Assembly: GCA_963715285.1 (NCBI GenBank)
Contig: CAVQRU010000006.1
Coordinates: 1 to 64,000 of the forward strand
Reading direction: 5' to 3'
Length of the DNA stretch: 64,000 nt
DNA from: Sva-07 sp963715285
Lineage (GTDB): Bacteria > Actinomycetota > Acidimicrobiia > Acidimicrobiales > Ilumatobacteraceae
Below are positions 59,165 through 64,000 of this stretch, piece after piece (the stretch's first letter is position 1; every line of letters starts with the position of its first letter). A program made the position numbers and the translations under genes. The notes under the pieces were generated by a model. That model did no database searches and was not told the DNA's origin. It saw nothing but the letters and a program-made list of their open reading frames with translations.

Positions 59165-60075
59165 GCCACCGACTGCCGCCCCGGGTCGCGCTCGTCGGTT
59201 CGACCGCGTCCGGCAAGTCCGCCGTCGCCATGGAAGCAGCGCGCGAGCGCGGCGACGTCGACCTCGTCTCGATCGACAGCATGCAGGTGTACCGCGGCAT
59301 GGACATCGGCACCGCGAAACCGTCGGCGGCGGAGCGTGCCGAGGTTCCCCATCATCTGCTCGATCTCGTGGAGGCGACCGAGGACTTCACCGTTGCCGAG
59401 TTCCGCACGGCGTATGCCGCTGCGATCGAGAACATCGGCGCTCGCCGTCGTCGGGCGCTGCTCGTCGGGGGCACCGGCCTCTACCACCGTGTCGTGATCG
59501 ACGAGTTCGACCTGCCCGGGCAGTGGCCCGACGTACGGGCCGAACTGGAGTCCGAGATCGACACGACTCGGCTCCACGCCCGCCTCGGCGAACTCGATCC
59601 GACGGCAGCGGCGAAGATGGAACCGACGAATCGGCGACGCATCGTGCGGGCACTCGAGGTGACGATCGGCAGCAATCGGCCGTTCAGCACCTTCGGGCCC
59701 GGCGTCGACGACTACCCGCACTCCGACGTCGCTCAGATCGGACTGAGATGGCCTCGCCCGGTGCTCGCAGAACGCATCGCTGTCCGCGTGCGGCGCATGT
59801 TCGACGACGGCCTCGTCGCCGAAGTCGAGACGCTGGCAGCACGCGGGCTGTCGAGAACGGCGGCCCAGGCGCTCGGCTACAAGGAAACTCTGGAGCTCCT
59901 GCAGGGTCGGATCGGTCAGGATGAAGCGATCGACACGATCATCACCCGCACCCGACAGTTCGCCGTCCGCCAGGAGCGATGGTTCCGCCGCGATCCCCGC
60001 GTACGCTGGATCGACATCGAGCACGATCCGGTGGCCGAGGCCGCAGCGGTCGTGGTCGAGGCCCTCCAGACATGA
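59161..60075 (+). CDS. miaA: tRNA dimethylallyltransferase MiaA (apparent CTG start)
   Basis: The 304-residue enzyme transfers the dimethylallyl group to A37 of tRNAs. The P-loop VALVGSTASGKSAVA lies upstream of the first ATG (59230), so that ATG cannot be the start. No ATG, GTG or TTG occurs in frame before the P-loop within the 60 nt I checked. CTG 59161 is in frame, overlaps the chorismate mutase stop (CTGA), and has GAGGG 9 nt upstream. SIDSMQVYRGMDIGTAKPS, LVGGTGLYHRVVID and QALGYKE complete the family pattern. It is coupled to dapF (ATGA overlap). Confidence 0.93.
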   Translation: MSHRLPPRVALVGSTASGKSAVAMEAARERGDVDLVSIDSMQVYRGMDIGTAKPSAAERAEVPHHLLDLVEATEDFTVAEFRTAYAAAIENIGARRRRALLVGGTGLYHRVVIDEFDLPGQWPDVRAELESEIDTTRLHARLGELDPTAAAKMEPTNRRRIVRALEVTIGSNRPFSTFGPGVDDYPHSDVAQIGLRWPRPVLAERIAVRVRRMFDDGLVAEVETLAARGLSRTAAQALGYKETLELLQGRIGQDEAIDTIITRTRQFAVRQERWFRRDPRVRWIDIEHDPVAEAAAVVVEALQT

Positions 60076-60875
60076 CCTCACTGACACTCACGAAGCACCA
60101 CGGACTCGGCAACGACTTTCTCGTCGTGTTCCATCCTGACGTCGACGATCTCGCCGCGCTGGCCCGACGGCTGTGCGATCGCCGCCGCGGGATCGGCGCC
60201 GACGGCCTGCTGGTGGCCGAATCCGCCGAGGGCCGCGACGCCCGCATGACGCTCTTCAACGCCGACGGTTCGCGAGCGGAGATGAGCGGCAACGGCATCC
60301 GCTGTTTCGCGCAGGCACTGGCGGCCCGACGCGGGGACATGAGCGACCAGTTGATCCTCACCGACGCCGGCGACCGACTCGTCGTCCTGACCGAGACCAG
60401 CGATCCGTCGACGATCGAGGCACGTGTCGAGATGGGTGAGGTGTCCACGATCGCCGTGCCCGACGGCTGGGCCGCGCTCGGGTGTCACCCCGACCGACCG
60501 GTCGCCCACCTCAGCCTCGGCAACCCGCACAGCGTCGTCGGCGTCGACGAGGTGGGCGTCGTCGATCTCGCACTGCTGGGTGGCCAGGTGCCCCAGGTCA
60601 ACCTCGAGATCATCGAGCCGGGCCCGGAACCGAACGCGATCACGATGCGCGTCCACGAACGCGGTGCCGGGATCACCGAGGCGTGCGGCACCGGTGCGTG
60701 TGCGGCTGCGTTCGCCGCACGATCGTGGGGGCTGGTGCCACGAGGCGACGGTGACGTCGTGGTCCACATGGACGGTGGCACGGCCACGGTGAGTTTCGCC
60801 CCCGAGGCGCCGACCCGGGCGGTGCTGAGCGGCCCGGCCTCTCATATTGCGACGATCGAGATCGAGGTGCCATGA
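60072..60875 (+). CDS. dapF: Diaminopimelate epimerase (DapF), first catalytic Cys replaced by Ser
   Basis: The 267-residue enzyme converts LL- to meso-diaminopimelate for peptidoglycan and lysine. KHHGLGNDFLVV, RRRGIGADGLL, LFNADGSRAEMSGNGIRCFA and ITEACGTGACAAAF are the family motifs. The second catalytic Cys (residue 205) is present. The first, expected in the xCGNG motif, is Ser72 (AGC at 60285-60287). A Cys follows at 78. ATG 60072 overlaps the miaA stop, and its own stop overlaps hflX. Confidence 0.93.
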   Translation: MTSLTLTKHHGLGNDFLVVFHPDVDDLAALARRLCDRRRGIGADGLLVAESAEGRDARMTLFNADGSRAEMSGNGIRCFAQALAARRGDMSDQLILTDAGDRLVVLTETSDPSTIEARVEMGEVSTIAVPDGWAALGCHPDRPVAHLSLGNPHSVVGVDEVGVVDLALLGGQVPQVNLEIIEPGPEPNAITMRVHERGAGITEACGTGACAAAFAARSWGLVPRGDGDVVVHMDGGTATVSFAPEAPTRAVLSGPASHIATIEIEVP

Positions 60876-62188
60876 GCAACACTCCCTACAACGAGGCGCT
60901 CGCCGGCACGCTGATCGACCGGACGATCCGGGAGAAGATCGTGCTGGTTGCCGTTGCGCTCCCCGGCCAGGACGACGACGACGTCGACGCGAGCCTCGAC
61001 GAACTCGCGCTGTTGGTCGACACCGCGGGTGCCGATGCCGTGGCGCGGATGGTGCAGCGCCGGGACGCCCCCGACCACACCTGGTACGTCGGCAAGGGCA
61101 AAGCCGAGGAGCTGAGGCAACTCTGCCTTGCCGTCGATGCCGACACCGTCGTGTTCGACAACGAACTCTCGCCGGGACAGCAGTACAACCTGGAGAAGCT
61201 GCTCGGCCGTACGGCGCTCGACCGCACGGCCGTGATCCTCGACATCTTCGGCCAGAACGCCCACACGCTGGAGGGCAAGGCCCAGGTCGAGCTCGCGCTG
61301 CTGCGCTATCGCCTCCCTCGCCTGCGTCGCGGTGCCGACGCGAAGCTGTCGCAGCAGCGCGGTGGCGTCGGAGCGCGGTTCGGTGGCGGCGAGACGAAGA
61401 TCGAAGTCGATCGCCGTCGGATCATGCGACGCATCAACAAGCTCGAACGCGACCTCGATTCGCTCGCCGAGACGCGTTCGCTGCAGCGCAAGGGCCGATC
61501 GCGAAGTGGCCTCGCATCCGTGGCCATCGTCGGGTACACCAACGCCGGCAAGTCGTCACTGCTGAACCGCCTCACCGACTCGGGTGTGCTGGCCGAGGAC
61601 CGGCTGTTCGCCACGCTCGATCCCACCACCCGGCGCCTCGCGCTGCCCGGCGGTGAGCCGGTGCTGTTGTCCGACACGGTCGGGTTCATCAACCGGCTCC
61701 CTCACGGCCTGGTCGAATCGTTCAAGGGCACGCTCGAGGTCGCGGCGATGGCCGACTACCTGGTCCACGTGGTCGATGCCAGCGCACCGGATCCGATCGC
61801 CCAGATCGACGCCGTCCACGAGGTGCTCGGTGAGATCGACGCTGCGGCGGTCCCCGAGCTGCTCGTGTTCAACAAGTGCGACCTCGCCCCGGGGGTGGCC
61901 AAGGAACTCGCGGCCGACCATCCGGGGTCGGTGGCGATCTCCGCCGTCACGGGCGAGGGCATCGACGAGTTCCTGAGAGCGCTCGCCGATCGACTGCGGG
62001 CGCTGACGGTCGTCCATGAACTCGTGATCCCCTACGACCGCGGCGACATCCTCGCCGCGGTGCACCGCGAAGGTGAGGTCGTGTCGGTCGGCGACGGCAA
62101 CGAGGCCTGGACCGTGCGTGCCCGACTCTCCGATGCGTCGGCGGGACGACTCTCCGAGTTCGCGACGCCGGAAGCGACCGGCCCGTGA
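60872..62188 (+). CDS. hflX: Ribosome-associated GTPase HflX
   Basis: The 438-residue protein has the N-terminal HflX domain (TWYVGKGKAEEL, VVFDNELSPGQQYNLE, DIFGQNAHTLEGKAQVELALLRY), a coiled linker, and a G domain with VGYTNAGKSSLLNRL, LSDTVGFINRLPHGLVESF and VFNKCDL. HflX splits stalled 70S ribosomes. The ATG overlaps the dapF stop and the stop overlaps the dapC GTG, so four genes from miaA onward are translationally chained. Confidence 0.95.
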   Translation: MSNTPYNEALAGTLIDRTIREKIVLVAVALPGQDDDDVDASLDELALLVDTAGADAVARMVQRRDAPDHTWYVGKGKAEELRQLCLAVDADTVVFDNELSPGQQYNLEKLLGRTALDRTAVILDIFGQNAHTLEGKAQVELALLRYRLPRLRRGADAKLSQQRGGVGARFGGGETKIEVDRRRIMRRINKLERDLDSLAETRSLQRKGRSRSGLASVAIVGYTNAGKSSLLNRLTDSGVLAEDRLFATLDPTTRRLALPGGEPVLLSDTVGFINRLPHGLVESFKGTLEVAAMADYLVHVVDASAPDPIAQIDAVHEVLGEIDAAAVPELLVFNKCDLAPGVAKELAADHPGSVAISAVTGEGIDEFLRALADRLRALTVVHELVIPYDRGDILAAVHREGEVVSVGDGNEAWTVRARLSDASAGRLSEFATPEATGP

Positions 62189-63294
62189 GCGGCTTCGTTC
62201 CGCCGCCCTACCCGTACGACCGCCTCGATCGACTCCGACCGCTGACGGAGGCCCACGAGGGTGGCACCGTCGATCTCTCGATCGGTACGCCCTTCGACCC
62301 TCCTCCGCCGCGTGTGATCGAGGCCTTGGCATCGAGTGGCTCGGAGCGTTCGTACCCACCGAGTATCGGCACGTCGTCGTTCCGTGATGCCGCGCGGCGG
62401 TGGATGAACCGTCGCTTCGGCGTCGACGTTCCGGTCGGCCAGATCGGCGCCTCGATCGGGACGAAGGAGTTCGTCGGCACGCTCCCGCAGTGGTTGCAGC
62501 TGCGCGATCCGTCGCGCGACACCGTCTTGTACCCAGCGATCGCCTACCCGACGTACGAGATGGGAGCGATCCTCGCAGGCTGCAGGGCCGTTTCGGTTCC
62601 GGCCGGCCCGGACGGGCGGCTCGATCTCGGCTCGATCGATGCCGCCGATGCGGAGCGTGCGCTCGTGCTGTGGGTGAACAGCCCGAGCAACCCCACGGGT
62701 GCGCTCGACGATCTCGATGCAGCGGCGGCGTGGGGGAGGGAACACGGGGTGCCGGTGTTCTCCGACGAGTGCTACGTCGAGTTCACGTGGTCCGGTCGTG
62801 GCCGTACGATCCTCGAGTCCGGCCTCGACGGTGTCGTCGCCGTGCATTCGCTGTCGAAACGATCGAACCTCGCAGGCGTTCGCGTGGGGTTCTACGCCGG
62901 CGATGCCGAACTGGTCGGCTACCTCCAGGAGATCCGCAAGCACGTCGGGATGATGGTGCCGGGCCCGGCGCAGGCCGCCGGCGTCGCTGCACTCGACGAC
63001 GACGACCACGTCGAGCAGCAACGAGCCCGGTACCGCAGCCGCCTCGAGTTGCTCGCGGCGGTGCTGTCGGACTGGTCGGGCGAGCCGGTCGGGCTGCCCG
63101 ACGGCGCCTTCTACCTCTGGATTCCGGCGACCGACGGTTGGGCCTATGCCGAGCGCCTCGCCCGTGACGGCGGTGCGCTCGTGAGCCCTGGCGAGTTCTA
63201 CGGCGTCGATGGAACACCGTTCGTGCGTGTCGCCGTGGTACAACCAGACGACAGGATCCGACTGGTCGCCGAACGGTTGACCGCAGTCGGCTGA
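62185..63294 (+). CDS. dapC: Succinyldiaminopimelate transaminase (DapC)
   Basis: The 369-residue class I/II aminotransferase begins VPPPYPYDRLDRLRPLTEAH and has SIGTPFDPPP, WVNSPSNPTGALD, FSDECYVEF and the PLP-Lys segment VHSLSKRSNLAGVRVGFYAG. This subgroup is DapC, which makes N-succinyl-LL-diaminopimelate; the nearby dapF supports the lysine/DAP assignment. GTG 62185 overlaps the hflX stop. No terminator was seen before the next gene. Confidence 0.88.
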   Translation: MSGFVPPPYPYDRLDRLRPLTEAHEGGTVDLSIGTPFDPPPPRVIEALASSGSERSYPPSIGTSSFRDAARRWMNRRFGVDVPVGQIGASIGTKEFVGTLPQWLQLRDPSRDTVLYPAIAYPTYEMGAILAGCRAVSVPAGPDGRLDLGSIDAADAERALVLWVNSPSNPTGALDDLDAAAAWGREHGVPVFSDECYVEFTWSGRGRTILESGLDGVVAVHSLSKRSNLAGVRVGFYAGDAELVGYLQEIRKHVGMMVPGPAQAAGVAALDDDDHVEQQRARYRSRLELLAAVLSDWSGEPVGLPDGAFYLWIPATDGWAYAERLARDGGALVSPGEFYGVDGTPFVRVAVVQPDDRIRLVAERLTAVG

Positions 63295-63352
63295 CCACCA
63301 CGATGCTGCACCGCTGCCCTCCAACCGACCCCGCACTCCGCCCGGCCCGACG

Positions 63353-64000
63353 ATGACCGACGCCTCGCCGAAGCGCGGGTGGATGCTCGTGGTCGGTGTC
63401 CTGGTGCTGGTCGCCGGTCTCGTCGCGGCCGGGGCGCTCTGGTACGCGGCGGGCCAGCGCCGCGACGACAACGTGGCGAGCTTCGCCCGGGCTCCGTCGG
63501 GATGCGCCACCACGCTCGACTTCGATCGCGCCGGCGTCTTCACCCTCTACGTCGAGACCACGGGGAACATCGACGATCTCGCCGGCGACTGCGCAGCGCC
63601 GGGCGAGTACGACCGAGAGGGCGTTCCGGTGGTCGACGTGTCCCTCGTGGATGCCGACGGCGCATCGGTGACCGTCGAGGCGAAGAGCGGCGTCGACTAC
63701 GACACGGGTACCTACGTCGGCGCCGCCACGGGTGTCGTCGAGATCGCGGAACCCGGCGACCACGTGTTGACGGTCGCGTCCGACGGAGACACGTTCGCGA
63801 TCGCCGTCGGCGGGGATCCCGACGACGGCGTCGGCCTCCTGCGCTGGTCGGCGGTGTTCACTGCGATCGTCGCGCTCGTGGTCGGCGGGGTGCTGCTCGT
63901 GATCGGAAGCCGTCGTCCGGCTGCTCCCGGCGCGGTCGAGGCTCCGTGGCAGCCCTCGCCGGGGTGGCCGACGAGCCCGCCCGGGTTTCCGGCCCCACCG
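63353..64000 (+). CDS. Membrane protein with two TM helices and Pro-rich tail (3' end outside window)
   Basis: ATG 63353 opens a frame of 216 codons that runs off the window without a stop. It reads MTDASPKRGWM, a transmembrane helix (LVVGVLVLVAGLVAAGALWYAAG), an extracytoplasmic domain of about 140 residues with two Cys (SGCATTLDFDRAGVFTLYVE and GDCAAPGEYD), a second transmembrane helix (VFTAIVALVVGGVLLVIGS) and the beginning of a Pro/Gly/Trp-rich cytoplasmic tail. The middle resembles a small beta-sandwich. The family is unknown; similar Pro-rich tails occur in actinobacterial DUF4190/SPFH-neighbour proteins, but I cannot assign it. Confidence 0.75.
   Translation, partial: MTDASPKRGWMLVVGVLVLVAGLVAAGALWYAAGQRRDDNVASFARAPSGCATTLDFDRAGVFTLYVETTGNIDDLAGDCAAPGEYDREGVPVVDVSLVDADGASVTVEAKSGVDYDTGTYVGAATGVVEIAEPGDHVLTVASDGDTFAIAVGGDPDDGVGLLRWSAVFTAIVALVVGGVLLVIGSRRPAAPGAVEAPWQPSPGWPTSPPGFPAPP

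Overview
The window reads as chromosomal DNA of a high-GC actinobacterium. GTG starts are common, ribosomal proteins L28 and L32 are the zinc-cysteine forms, the PEP carboxykinase is the GTP type, a YceD/DUF177 gene precedes rpmF, and many promoters look leaderless. The gene orders coaD-yceD-rpmF-plsX-acpP-rnc-mutM-smc-ftsY, ffh-rpsP-khpA-rimM-trmD-rplS-yraN and recA...miaB-miaA-dapF-hflX are typical bacterial housekeeping blocks. An Acidimicrobiia (Ilumatobacter-like) source is my inference from overall style, not a demonstrated match.

Layout. 1-8.1 kb: the tail of an alkyl-sulfatase-like MBL hydrolase, rplU-rpmA, convergent pckG, a cold-shock-like protein with rpmB, then fakA-recG. 8.2-18.8 kb: rsmD-coaD, a coiled-coil protein, yceD-rpmF-plsX-acpP-rnc-mutM-smc and ftsY. 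18.9-24.5 kb: an acyl-CoA dehydrogenase, ffh and the rpsP-to-yraN translation cluster. 24.5-31.7 kb is accessory metabolism: a 36-residue membrane peptide, enoyl-CoA hydratase, a phosphoribosyltransferase/hydrolase fusion, a SulP transporter, and a PfkB kinase coupled to an L-fucose-isomerase-like enzyme. 31.7-38.1 kb holds an AddA/AddB-like helicase-nuclease pair, each broken by one frameshift. 38.2-47.6 kb: GNAT enzymes, rpe, an RNA uridine methyltransferase, an ECF sigma/anti-sigma pair, psuG, a TauE transporter with two NQO1-like oxidoreductases, and a DUF2889 protein. 47.6-50.2 kb: tRNA-His and tRNA-Lys followed by a small accessory patch (SLATT two-TM protein, DUF1353 protein, decayed exported-protein gene, about 1 kb with no intact gene). 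50.2-54.9 kb: a second acyl-CoA dehydrogenase, membrane proteins, and a phosphonate monoester hydrolase-like enzyme coupled to a PhnZ-like HD oxygenase. 55-64 kb: recA with an SOS box, miaB, chorismate mutase, miaA-dapF-hflX-dapC, and a membrane protein cut by the window edge.

Three window-wide patterns stand out. First, a TANNNT-type -10 hexamer lies 6-11 nt before more than twenty start codons, which implies leaderless transcripts; it also decides several starts. Second, several small families of 35-110 bp palindromic intergenic repeats sit mostly at 3' ends of genes; the best has four copies with TTCTCGTGAAC/GTTCACGAGAA arms. Third, there are non-standard features inside essential genes: miaA has no ATG/GTG/TTG start that keeps its P-loop and seems to begin at CTG, and DapF carries Ser where its first catalytic Cys is expected. 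The phosphonate pair and the kinase/isomerase pair are the most promising uncharacterised metabolic units.
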